From: Doris montereyensis
Lineage: Eukaryota > Mollusca > Gastropoda > Nudibranchia > Dorididae
Reading direction: 5' to 3'
Assembly: GCA_037039925.1 (NCBI GenBank)
Contig: JAXRKP010000167.1
Span: 253,349 to 317,348, forward strand
Length of the DNA: 64,000 nt
Shown here in pieces: positions 24,188-35,103 of this stretch; the stretch's first letter is position 1; every line of letters starts with the position of its first letter. Below the pieces are notes generated by a model, which saw nothing but the letters and a program-made list of their open reading frames with translations, was not told the DNA's origin and searched no databases. The position numbers and the translations under genes were made by a program.

Positions 24188-24720
24188 CTTGTGAGTTCTA
24201 TGTAAATCATGACTGGCACTATGCAATTGACTTTGCTTGTTTCTCAACAAAATGAATTACCTATAGTACATCATGTCCTATTCTAACTCTGTGGAACTCG
24301 GAAGTAGCGAGATTGCAGGGGCTGACCACAAAAGCTCACAATTTCCGAGCTGTTTTGAAATAGCAATTTACATGTACTTGTATCAGTGAAGAAGACAGAC
24401 AGTCGATTGGCTGCTGCCCTTAACTATTAACAGGAATACTGATTAAACGCTCTTAATTGTACAATGCGTATGTAATCACTTGGCATTTTCTGAATTAAGG
24501 CCTTTATGGCACTAATGCTATATAGAAGACCTACTGAAATCGTGAAGACAATGAAAACAAAAGCGAAGGTAATGTCTTTAGTCTAGACAACCCTCCTTCC
24601 TATAATGTTATCTATCCATACATAGCAACCACCAAGAGAAGCCTTTGAAAATTAGAGGAGGAACCATGGACACACGCAGTATTAGAAAAACGTAGAAAAA
24701 ACAAACCCCTTAAAAACAAG

Positions 24721-24860
24721 AAATGTTGTTAGGCTGGTAAGGTCCAATCAGAGAAAGTGATGATTCAACACCAACTACCCAACTTCGTTTTAATGTGCCC
24801 TAAACAGTATGACCAGTGGCTCATTTGTGGAAGCATGGCTGTAAGTAAGTGCTATAGGGC
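24721..24860 (-). ncRNA. H/ACA box snoRNA, array copy 4
   Basis: 140 nt, all boxes, stems and pocket arms intact. Young block. Confidence 0.82.
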
Positions 24861-25391
24861 CTTGTGAGTTCTATGTAAATCATGACTGGCACTATGCAAT
24901 TGACTTTGCTCGTTTCTCAACAAAATGAATTACCTATAGTACATCATGTCCTATTCTAACTCTGTGGAACTCGGAAGTAGCGAGATTGCAGGGGCTGACC
25001 ACAAAAGCTCACAATTTCCGAGCTGTTTTGAAATAGCAATTTATATGTACTTGTATCAGTGAAGAAGACAGACAGTCGATTGGCTGCTGCCCTTAACTAT
25101 TAACAGGAATACTGATTAAACGCTCTTAATTGTACAATGCGTATGTAATCACTTGGCATTTTCTGAATTAAGGCCTTTATGGCACTAATGCTATATAGAA
25201 GACCTACTGAAATCCTGAAGACAATGAAAACAAAAGCGAAGGTAATGTCTTTAGTCTAGACAACCCTCCTTCCTATAATGTTATCTATCCATACATAGCA
25301 ACCACCAAGAGAAGCCTTTGAAAATTAGAGGAGGAACCATGGACACACGCAGTATTAGAAAACGTAGAAAAAACAAACCCTTAAAAACAAG

Positions 25392-25531
25392 AAATGTTGT
25401 TAGGCTGGTAAGGTCCAATCAGAGAAAGTGATGATTCAACACCAACTACCCAACTTCGTTTTAATGTGCCCTAAACAGTATGACCAGTGGCTCATTTGTG
25501 GAAGCATGGCTGTAAGTAAGTGCTATAGGGC
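25392..25531 (-). ncRNA. H/ACA box snoRNA, array copy 5
   Basis: 140 nt, all elements intact. Young block. Confidence 0.82.
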
Positions 25532-26083
25532 CTTGTGAGTTCTATGTAAATCATGACTGGCACTATGCAATTGACTTTGCTCGTTTCTCAACAAAATGAA
25601 TTACCTATAGTACATCATGTCCTATTCTAACTCTGTGGAACTCGGAAGTAGCGAGATTGCAGGGGCTGACCACAAAAGCTCACAATTTCCGAGCTGTTTT
25701 GAAATAGCAATTTATATGTACTTGTATCAGTGAAGAAGACAGACAGTCGATTGGCTGCTGCCCTTAACTATTAACAGGAATACTGATTAAACGCTCTTAA
25801 TTGTACAATGCGTATGTAATCACTTGGCATTTTCTGAATTAAGGCCTTTATGGCACTAATGCTATATAGAAGACCTACTGAAATCCTGAAGACAATGAAA
25901 ACAAAAGCGAAGGTAATGTCTTTAGTCTAGACAACCTTCCTTCCTATAATGTTATCCTTCTTTCCTATAATGTTATCTATCCATACATAGCAACCACCAA
26001 GAGAAGCCTTTGAAAATTAGAGGAGGAACCATGGACACACGCAGTATTAGAAAACGTAGAAAAAACAAACCCTTAAAAACAAG

Positions 26084-26223
26084 AAATGTTGTTAGGCTGG
26101 TAAGGTCCAATCAGAGAAAGTGATGATTCAACACCAACTACCCAACTTCGTTTTAATGTGCCCTAAACAGTATGACCAGTGGCTCATTTGTGGAAGCATG
26201 GCTGTAAGTAAGTGCTATAGGGC
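26084..26223 (-). ncRNA. H/ACA box snoRNA, array copy 6
   Basis: 140 nt, all elements intact. Young block; the flank upstream of this unit has a short duplication of CCTTCCTATAATGTTAT. Confidence 0.82.
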
Positions 26224-26756
26224 CTTGTGAGTTCTATGTAAATCATGACTGGCACTATGCAATTGACTTTGCTCGTTTCTCAACAAAATGAATTACCTAT
26301 AGTACATCATGTCCTATTCTAACTCTGTGGAACTCGGAAGTAGCGAGATTACAGGGGCTGACCACAAAAGCTCACAATTTCCGAGCTGTTTTGAAATAGC
26401 AATTTACATGTACTTGTATCAGTGAAGAAGACAGACAGTCGATTGGCTGCTGCCCTTAACTATTAACAGGAATACTGATTAAACGCTCTTAATTGTACAA
26501 TGCGTATGTAATCACTTGGCATTTTCTGAATTAAGGCCTTTATGGCACTAATGCTATATAGAAGACCTACTGAAATCCTGAAGACAATGAAAACAAAAGC
26601 GAAGGTAATGTCTTTAGTCTAGACAACCCTCCTTCCTATAATGTTATCTATCCATACATAGCAACCACCAAGAGAAGCCTTTGAAAATTAGAGGAGGAAC
26701 CATGGACACACGCAGTATTAGAAAAACGTAGAAAAAACAAACCCCTTAAAAACAAG

Positions 26757-26896
26757 AAATGTTGTTAGGCTGGTAAGGTCCAATCAGAGAAAGTGATGAT
26801 TCAACACCAACTACCCAACTTCGTTTTAATGTGCCCTAAACAGTATGACCAGTGGCTCATTTGTGGAAGCATGGCTGTAAGTAAGTGCTATAGGGC
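26757..26896 (-). ncRNA. H/ACA box snoRNA, array copy 7
   Basis: 140 nt, all elements intact. Young block. Confidence 0.82.
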
Positions 26897-27445
26897 CTTG
26901 TGAGTTCTATGTAAATCATGACTGGCACTATGCAATTGACTTTGCTTGTTTCTCAACAAAATGAATTACCTATAGTACATCATGTCCTATTCTAACTCTG
27001 TGGAACTCGGAAGTAGCGAGATTGCAGGGGCTGACCACAAAAGCTCACAATTTCCGAGCTGTTTTGAAATAGCAATTTACATGTACTTGTATCAGTGAAG
27101 AAGACAGACAGTCGATTGGCTGCTGCCCTTAACTATTAACAGGAATACTGATTAAACGCTCTTTATTGTACAATGCGTATGTAATCACTTGGCATTTTCT
27201 GAATTAAGGCCTTTATGGCACTAATGCTATATAGAAGACCTACTGAAATCCTGAAGACAATGAAAACAAAAGCGAAGGTAATGTCTTTAGTCTAGACAAC
27301 CTTCCTTCCTATAATGTTATCCTTCCTATAATGTTATATATCCATACATAGCAACCACCAAGAGAAGCCTTTGAAAATTAGAGGAGGAACCATGGACACA
27401 CGCAGTATTAGAAAAACGTAGAAAAACAAACCCCTTAAAAACAAG

Positions 27446-27585
27446 AAATGTTGTTAGGCTGGTAAGGTCCAATCAGAGAAAGTGATGATTCAACACCAAC
27501 TACCCAACTTCGTTTTAATGTGCCCTAAACAGTATGACCAGTGGCTCATTTGTGGAAGCATGGCTGTAAGTAAGTGCTATAGGGC
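27446..27585 (-). ncRNA. H/ACA box snoRNA, array copy 8
   Basis: 140 nt, all elements intact. Young block. Confidence 0.82.
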
Positions 27586-28117
27586 CTTGTGAGTTCTATG
27601 TAAATCATGACTGGCACTATGCAATTGACTTTGCTTGTTTCTCAACAAAATGAATTACCTATAGTACATCATGTCCTATTCTAACTCTGTGGAACTCGGA
27701 AGTAGCGAGATTGCAGGGGCTGACCACAAAAGCTCACAATTTCCGAGCTGTTTTGAAATAGCAATTTACATGTACTTGTATCAGTGAAGAAGACAGACAG
27801 TCGATTGGCTGCTGCCCTTAACTATTAACAGGAATACTGATTAAACGCTCTTAATTGTACAATGCGTATGTAATCACTTGGCATTTTCTGAATTAAGGCC
27901 TTTATGGCACTAATGCTATATAGAAGACCTACTGAAATCCTGAAGACAATGAAAACAAAAGCGAAGGTAATGTCTTTAGTCTAGACAACCCTCCTTCCTA
28001 TAATGTTATCTATCCATACATAGCAACCACCAAGAGAAGCCTTTGAAAATTAGAGGAGGAACCATGGACACACGCAGTATTAGAAAACGTAGAAAAAACA
28101 AACCCCTTAAAAACAAG

Positions 28118-28257
28118 AAATGTTGTTAGGCTGGTAAGGTCCAATCAGAGAAAGTGATGATTCAACACCAACTACCCAACTTCGTTTTAATGTGCCCTAA
28201 ACAGTATGACCAGTGGCTCATTTGTGGAAACATGGCCGTAAGTAAATGCTATAGGGC
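28118..28257 (-). ncRNA. H/ACA box snoRNA, array copy 9
   Basis: 140 nt. Differences fall in the 5' hairpin (plus strand TGGAAACATGGCCGTAAGTA), including A to G in the ACAG/CTGT helix, which keeps a G-U pair. All boxes and the 3' pocket are intact. The unit after it is short (440 bp spacing), marking the edge of the young block. Confidence 0.8.
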
Positions 28258-28557
28258 ATGGTAAGTTCAATGTAAATCCTGACGAGGACTATGCAATTGA
28301 CTTTGCTTGTTTTAAAATAACATTCGGCCCGTCTTACATCAAGCCCTTTATGACAAAACCAGACTGACAAAAATAATAAGTTGAAATAAAAATAATAGTA
28401 GTAATAATGTGATATCATTAGTCTAGACAACTTTCCTCTTAAAATGTTATCTATCCATATATATATATGAACCAAGTGCAGCATTTGAAAATGAGAGGAG
28501 GAACCATGAACACACACATTATTAGAAGAAAGAAGAAAACATCCCTTTAAAAACAAG

Positions 28558-28697
28558 AAATGTTGTTAGGCTGGTAAGGTCCAATCAGAGAAAGTAATGA
28601 TTCAACGCCAACTACCCAACTTCGTTTTAATGTGCCCTAAACAGCATGACCAGTGGCTCATTTGTGGAAGCATGGCCGTAAGCAAGTGCTATAGGGC
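28558..28697 (-). ncRNA. H/ACA box snoRNA, array copy 10
   Basis: 140 nt. Substitutions fall in the 3' hairpin loop, next to the pocket (CACC to CGCC on the plus strand) and in the 5' hairpin. Boxes, closing stems and core arms AGUUGG/UUACC are unchanged. Confidence 0.8.
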
Positions 28698-29347
28698 ATG
28701 GTAAGTTCAATGTAAATCATGACGGGGACTAAGCAATTGACTTTGCTTGTTTTTAAATAAAATGAATTGCCCTATAATTCCCTATTTCCGAACTCTCTTG
28801 AAATAGCAATTTATTGTACTTATCTCATGTCAATGAAAAAGACAGACAGTCGATCGGTTACTGTCCTTAACTATTAACACGAATACTGATTAAACGCTCT
28901 TAATTGTACAGTGTTTATGTAATCACTTCGCACTCTCTGACTAGTTTGATCCAGACAACTTGAAATAAGGCCTTCTTTATGACACAAATGCTATATAGAA
29001 GACCTCCCTTGAAATCGGCGACAGGTATCACGTCGAGACAGAATGAAATTAAGAGTGACGGTTGATTTATTGATCTTTGTTTAAAAATGGAAACAATTAG
29101 GCCTTCGGCCTGTCTTACATCGAGCCCTTTATGACAAAACCACCAGACTGACATAAAAATAATAAGTTGAAATAAAAATAATAGTAGTAACAGTAATAAT
29201 GTGATGTCATTAGTCTAGACAACTTTCATCCTAAAATGTTATCTATTCATATATATATGAACCAAGAGCAGCATTTGAAAATGAGAGGAGGAACCATGAA
29301 CACACACATTATTAGAAGAAAGAAGAAAACATCCCTTTAAAAACAAG

Positions 29348-29487
29348 AAATGTTGTTAGGCTGGTAAGGTCCAATCAGAGAAAGTAATGATTCAACGCCA
29401 ACTACCCAACTTCGTTTTAATGTGCCCTAAACAGTATGACCAGTGGCTCATTTGTGGAAGCATGGCCGTAAGTAAATGCTATAGGGC
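29348..29487 (-). ncRNA. H/ACA box snoRNA, array copy 11
   Basis: 140 nt. Same variant type as copy 10; boxes, stems and pocket arms kept. Confidence 0.8.
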
Positions 29488-30194
29488 ATGGTAAGTTCAA
29501 TGTAAATACTGACGAGGACTAGGCAAATGACTTTGCTTGTTTTTAAATAAAATGAATTGCCCTATAATTCCCCATTTCCGAGCTCTCTTGAAATAGCAAT
29601 TTACCTTTACTTATCTCATGTCAATGAAAAAGACAGACAGTCGATCGGTTACTGCCCTTAACTATTAACAGGAATACTGATTAAACGCTCTTAATTGTAC
29701 AGTGCATATGTAATCACTCAGCATTTTCTGACTAGTTTGATCCAGACAACTTGGAAATAAGGCCTTCTTTATGGCACTAATGCTATATAGAAGACCTCCC
29801 TTGAAATCGGCGACAGGTAACACGTCGAGACAGAATGGAATTTAGAGTGAAGGTTGATTGATCGTTATTTAAAAGGGAAACAATTAGGCCTCCAGCCTGT
29901 CTTACATCAAGCCCTTTATGACAAAATCATAGTTACAACTAGGCCTCCGGCCTGTCTTACATCAAGCCCTTTATGACAAAACCATAGACTGACATAAAAA
30001 TATTAAGTTGAAATAAAAATAACAGTAGTAATAGTAATAATAATAATGATGTCATTTCATTAGTCTAGACAACCTTCCCTCCTAAAATGTTATCTATCCA
30101 TATATATATCACAAAGAGCAGCATTTGAAAACGAGAGGGGGAACCATGAACACACACATTATTAGAAAGAAGAAAACATCCTTTTAAAAACAAG

Positions 30195-30333
30195 AAATGT
30201 TATTAGGCTGGTAAGGTCCAATCAGAGAAAGTAATGATTCAACACCAACTACCCAACTTCGTTTTAATGTACCCTAAACAGTATCACCAGCGGCTATTTG
30301 TGGAAGCATGGTTGTAAGTAAGTGCTGTAGGGC
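30195..30333 (-). ncRNA. H/ACA box snoRNA, array copy 12, variant
   Basis: 139 nt. The lower 3' stem has C to U (CCTAAT), giving G-U; the closing 5' stem has C to U on one side (TAGGGT), again G-U. There is one deletion in the 5' hairpin and the H box reads ACATTA as before except for a changed neighbour. It may be weak or decaying, yet the changes keep pairing. Confidence 0.65.
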
Positions 30334-30916
30334 CTTGTAAGTTCAATGTAAATCATGACGAGGACTATGCAATTGACTTTGCTTGTTTCCCAGCAAAACG
30401 AATTACCCTATTGCATCATGTCCTATTCTAATTCAGTGGAACTCAGAAGTAGTGAGATTGCAGGGTCTGACCACAAAAGCTCCCAATTTCCGAGCTGTCT
30501 TGAAATAGCAATTTGCATGTACATGTATATATCTCATGTCAGTGAAGAAGACAGACAACCAATTGGTCACCGCCCTTAACTATTAACAGGATACTAATTA
30601 AACGCTCTTAATTGTACAGTGTGTATGTAATCACTTCGCATCTCTGACTAGTCTGATTCAGACAATATGAAATAAAACTTTCTTTATGGCAATAGTGCTA
30701 TATGGGTGACATCACTTGAAATTGGCGACATGTTACATGCAGAGACAGAATGAAAGTAAGAGTGAAGGTGATGTCATTAGTCTAGACAACCTTCCCTTCT
30801 TAAATGTTAGCTATCCGTATATATACCAATCAACAAGAGTAGTATTTGAAAATGAGGAGGAACCATGAACACACACATTATTAGAAAGAAGAAGAAAACA
30901 CCCCTTTAAAAACAAG

Positions 30917-31059
30917 AAATGTTGTTAGGCTGGTAAGGTCCAATCAGAGAATTTGATGATTCAACGCCAACTACCCAACTTCGTTTTAATGTGCCCTAAA
31001 CAGTTTTACCAGTGGCTCATTTGTGGTGGAAGCATGGCTGTAAGTAAGAGCTATAGGGC
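30917..31059 (-). ncRNA. H/ACA box snoRNA, array copy 13, variant
   Basis: 143 nt, with a 3-nt insertion in the 5' hairpin loop region and changes in the 3' hairpin loop. Boxes, closing stems and pocket arms are intact. A TTAA-type repeat begins immediately beyond it, at 31062. Confidence 0.7.
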
Positions 31060-31061
31060 CT

Positions 31062-31629
31062 TGTATAGGAAAAATTACATTTCGAGAAAAATTGAAGTAA
31101 AAAAAATCAAAAGAAAACACAAAAAACAACAAACGCTTCAGACGTTTTCTTTGTTGTAGCAGCCCCTTTCGAGTCTCTGGCATTGTTACTAATGTAAAGA
31201 GGACTATAAATCTGGGTTTAGATGTGCACTGTTGTGAAAACAGACGTCAAAATGACCCTCTATATCCTATGCTGTGCACGTGTTTACATACACACTGACG
31301 CGCACCGCCTCTTATATCACACAGCGATGGGCTGAAGCGACGAGAAATATCGGCAGAAACTAGGTCACCTCGATGCCACATTTGGCAATTAACCGCCAAT
31401 ATACAGGTTTTTACTGCCAATTTCTCAGTGTTAGGGTAATTTACGACAATTTTAAAAATGTTTTTACGTACTCTCCAACAAAATATTTTGTAAAAAACAA
31501 ACAAAACAATTATACGTCATAAGAAATATTTTTCTGCCATGAACTTGTAGATAAATGATTGTTCTACCCGAATATGCAAAGAACAGAAAATTAACCTTTA
31601 GGTCCCAAACTCGCCAGTCTCCCCCACCC
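31062..31629 (+). mobile_element. TTAA-type repeat, copy B (5' half missing)
   Basis: Matches the 3' half of copies A and D, ending CTCGCCAGTCTCCCCCACCC before TTAA (31630-31633). The array resumes with TTAATTGTACAGTGCG; intact units read CGCTCTTAATTGTACA at this place, so the insertion used the unit's own TTAA. Its left half and part of the unit were later lost. Confidence 0.7.
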
Positions 31630-31727
31630 TTAATTGTACAGTGCGTATGTAACCACTAGGCATTTTCCGACTAGCCTGATCCAGACAACTTGAAATAAGG
31701 CCTTTTTTATAGCACTAATGCTATATA

Positions 31728-32439
31728 CAGGAATATAAATGGGAAACGGAAAAAAAACACAAACTCGCGGAAATGTGAAACTTGGTCATTGACTTTGTTT
31801 GAGATACATACGATTGAAATGGATAATCCATAAGTACATCTGTTAAAGATCCACCAATTTTATTATGCACCGAACACCTCCTGCACCATATTTAATCTCA
31901 AACTTACAATAACAGCACCACACAATGCCATCTTTCTCAACCTTCCAAATATAACTAGAAAGGAATTTACAAATCTTTATTATACAGCCATTCCCACCTG
32001 AATTTGTTCTTACAAGCTAGATCAATCACATCCACTGGCCAATCCCGATAAATAGAACCTAAGTTTTTGAGAGACCATCCCCAATTATTTAATTGTCTAG
32101 ATCTAGATTCTGGAACTAGCTTACCTTTAACCTAGATCTATGAAGATTCGCTTGTTATTATAACAGGTAAAGCAAAGTTCTCAATTAATTAGCAAGTCAA
32201 AGTGAAACTAGAAATATAGCAGCGTGCTTCTGTTTAAGATTAGTATGAAAATCGGCAATGTGCATGGAGTTGGGGGAATTATATCCTGTTATGCTAAACC
32301 AACTCACTTGTTCATAACAGTGAACATACAAGTATTTTAGCAAAAGGGAAGGAAAGGAAACTTAAGAGAAAAATATGTTAAAAGTAGAAAACCTCAAATA
32401 ATCTGAAATCAGAGGAAATATGAAAGATTTACATTCCTG
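31728..32439. mobile_element. 712-bp TIR element inserted in an array unit
   Basis: Ends CAGGAATATAAAT and, inverted, CAGGAATGTAAAT, flanked by TA on both sides (31726-31727 and 32440-32441). The array unit is interrupted between GCTATATA and AAGACCTC. No coding capacity seen. Confidence 0.6.
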
Positions 32440-32647
32440 TAAAGACCTCTCACGAAATCGTTGATACGTAACACGTAGAGACAGAATGAAAGTAAGAGCG
32501 AAGGTGATGTCATTAGTCTAGACAACCTTCCCTCCTAAAATGCTATCTATCCGTATATATCAATCAACAAGAGTAGCATTTGAAAATGAGAGGAACCATG
32601 AACACACATTGTGAGAAGAAAGAAGAAAACACCCCTTCAAAAACAAG

Positions 32648-32787
32648 AAATGTTGTTAGGCTGGTAAGGTCCAATCAGAGAAAGTGATGATTCAACGCCA
32701 ACTACCCAACTTCGTTTTAATGTGCCCTAAACAGTATTACCAGTGGCTCATTTGTGGAAACATGGCCGTAAGTAAGCGCTATAGGGC
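32648..32787 (-). ncRNA. H/ACA box snoRNA, array copy 14
   Basis: 140 nt with all boxes, stems and pocket arms intact, although it is separated from copy 13 by two transposon insertions. Confidence 0.8.
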
Positions 32788-33052
32788 CTTGTTAGTCAAT
32801 GTAAATTCATGACTGGGAATGCAATTGACTTTGCTTGTTTCGCAACAGAATAAATCTCCTATAGCTCATCATGATTTCACAGAAATAAAAATGATTCGAG
32901 GGAAAACAATCATGTGCTTAAAGAGGAACAACTATAAAACATAACTGCTTGTTTAATAATACAAAAACTGTTATAAACATAAATATTAAAGATCAGAAAC
33001 ATTCCATGACTCTGAATGAAAAGGTGATAGGCTCAGGGTGGTAGGAAACAAG

Positions 33053-33186
33053 AAATGTTGTTAGGCTGGTAAGGTCCAATCAGAGAAATTGATGATTCAA
33101 CGCCAACTACCCAACTTCGTTTTAATGTGCCCTAAACAGTACGACCCGCTGCTCCATTTGTGGAAACATGGTCGGTGTATAGGACC
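33053..33186 (-). pseudogene. snoRNA copy 15, decayed in the 5' hairpin
   Basis: The 3' hairpin, ACA box and H box are intact, but the 5' hairpin has several changes and a deletion and its closing stem is broken (TATAGGAC in place of TATAGGGC on the plus strand). Confidence 0.6.
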
Positions 33187-33431
33187 TTTGTAAGCTTTTG
33201 TACATAATGTGAATTACAGATAATGCAACATGCTGATATTGAGTTTGTAACAGTAAAACAGGCGTGAGAGATTTTGTGGACAAAACAAATATGAAACATG
33301 AGTGAAAAGTGAAAAGGAATTGTCGTACAAGATTCATTTTTACACAATCAACAAGAGTAGCATTTGAAAATGAGAGGAACCATGAACACACATTGTGAGA
33401 AGAAAGAAGAAAACACCCCTTCAAAAACAAG

Positions 33432-33490
33432 AAATGTTGTTAGGCTGGTAAGGTCCAATCAGAGAAAGTGATGATTCAACGCCAACTGTT
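33432..33490 (-). pseudogene. snoRNA copy 16, truncated
   Basis: Only the ACA box and most of the 3' hairpin remain. After GCCAACT (plus strand) about nine bases are missing and the sequence then diverges, so there is no lower-stem partner, H box or 5' hairpin. Confidence 0.75.
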
Positions 33491-34155
33491 TTAATTTGAA
33501 ATTTCAATCATGCTGTATTGTATTTCAATCATAGTCGTATAGCATAGGTAAAACTGTGAACTGCAACAAGTGAGAGTCATTCAAAATGCTTAAAGAGAGA
33601 AAGGGTTGCCCTTCACCCAACCAGTTCTGACCTCTTCTGCCAAGACAGCCTCGATCACTGTCACCTAAGCGATTATATGATATGACAGAATCAACACAGG
33701 CCGCATAAACCATGGTTACAATGTGCATGAAAATGTAAGAAGTGATGTTCATATCTTTCCCACAGCTCTCGGGCATAAACTTTACAAATTGGCCCATTGG
33801 CTATGTAATTGAAGAGTCCTCTACACCTGAGCTGCCTACATGTAAAGAGGTGTTTTTCTTCCGGTGAGATACGAGGGAGGAGAAAATAGCCTTATAAATT
33901 GGCTTTTAGTTTTTTTACATTCAATTCGAAAGTGGGGCGTTGATGCATGAGGAAAAGGATCACACGTTGGGGGAATGTTTAGGTTGTATTCTCTTCTTAT
34001 TAGAATCTAATTGAATGTGTTTTGTTTATGGTCTGCAGGCAAAAGATCTTTCTGGCTTAAAGAGATGTTTACAATCGTGACTACAATTTAACCTCCAAGC
34101 TTAAAATTAATCACACTACTAAAGAAATCGGCAAGGAATAGTAGATTTTAGTTAA

Positions 34156-34295
34156 AAATGTTGCTAGGCTGGTAAGGTCCAATCAGAGAAATTGTTGATT
34201 CGACACCAACTACCCAGCTTCGTTTTAATGTGCCCTTAACAGTATGACCAGTGGCTCATTTGTGGAAGCATGGCTGTAAGTAAGTGCTATAGGGC
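34156..34295 (-). ncRNA. H/ACA box snoRNA, array copy 17, with compensatory stem change
   Basis: 140 nt and the copy nearest the 5' splice site. The lower 3' stem reads GCTGGG/CCTAGC instead of GTTGGG/CCTAAC: a U-A pair has become C-G by two changes about 50 nt apart. H box, ACA box and pocket arms are kept. The second side of the 5' closing stem has one extra-shifted base (TTAAGGGC). Confidence 0.82.
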
Positions 34296-34956
34296 ATGGT
34301 AAGTTCAATGTAAATCCTGACGAGGACTATGCAATTGACTTTGCTTGTTTTAAAATAACATTCGGCCCGTCTTACATCAAGCCCTTTATGACAAAACCAG
34401 ACTGACAAAAATAATAAGTTGAAATAAAAATAATAGTAGTAATAATGTGATATCATTAGTTTAAGCAGGGAGATTTCATATGACTGAATATATATGAAAT
34501 ATCAAGTTGATTGGGTATTTATTTCTAAATAAATTTCCCTATAGTTTATATTATAATGCAACGCACCTATAATACATGTTTACATTTATAAAACGCATGC
34601 CCATCTACTACAGGCCAAGATAAAGACTGTGGCCTTGTTCAAATGTGTGTACACATCTATGTGTGTGCAAGACTCATTCATGTGTAGTGCGACAACCAAG
34701 TATTTGCTCAGGCCAGTTGGGCAGACTGGTTTCAAAACCAAGCATTAAATCAAATTAATACAAAATGGGATGAATAAACACCCTTTCAAAGGAATGACAT
34801 GTCTTCCATAAACTGTTTTGGTAGTAACTTTAACCCGTAACTTGCTAGCCTCTTTGAGCCCTATGTAATTCCCATTGCTAAGGGTCTTTTTTCAAAAATG
34901 GTAAAAATTAGGTAAATTCCATTAAAAAAATCATAACTGAATAACCGCTTGGAATA

Positions 34957-35103
34957 TCAACATGAAATTTTGCTAGATCTAGCTCTATCATCGTCTGACT
35001 CAACACTCTCTGTTGAACTATTAGAATCATCACTTTCAGCTAAATATTCATCCCGAGTCGTCACCATGTCTATATGCACTTCAATATCATTATCAGAATC
35101 CAT
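34957..35103 (-). other. 48-codon acidic reading frame, unassigned
   Basis: From ATG at 35103 the minus strand reads MDSDNDIEVHIDMVTTRDEY, then LAESDDSNSSTESVESDDDR and ARSSKISC before a stop. Serine/aspartate-rich starts are common in piggyBac-type transposases, and TTAACCCG occurs at 34831, so a remnant of such an element is possible. It lies in the big RPL26 intron. I cannot tell it from chance. Confidence 0.2.

Larger units (their letters stand above)
22660..34300 (-). repeat. Tandem array of snoRNA-bearing units in the last RPL26 intron
   Basis: Seventeen repeat units, each with one H/ACA-like RNA in the RPL26 sense direction. Start-to-start spacing is 686, 687, 673, 671, 692, 673, 689 and 672 bp for the first eight steps, then irregular (440, 790, 847, 722, 1731, 405, 379, 724). 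Units from 23361 to about 28250 are nearly identical, which means recent amplification; units farther from the 3' splice site are diverged and carry insertions. The long spacing after 30917 is due to a TTAA-type repeat (31062-31629) and a TIR element (31728-32439). A 19-22 bp segment of the flank present in the first unit is deleted in the younger ones, while the RNA segment keeps its length. Confidence 0.9.

Noticed and set aside
28218..28556. 112-residue frame on the minus strand across the array
   Set aside because: It overlaps the snoRNA and repeat flanks, recurs with breaks in other units and has no domain.
22675..34295. TGATGA on the plus strand of the array RNA as a C box of a C/D snoRNA
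   Set aside because: No properly placed CTGA D box or terminal stem on that strand, and it is opposite to the host gene. The H/ACA reading on the minus strand explains boxes, stems and length.
22660..34300. CRISPR-like array
   Set aside because: Units of 400-850 bp in a eukaryotic intron with conserved RNA structure; nothing in common with short direct repeats and spacers.
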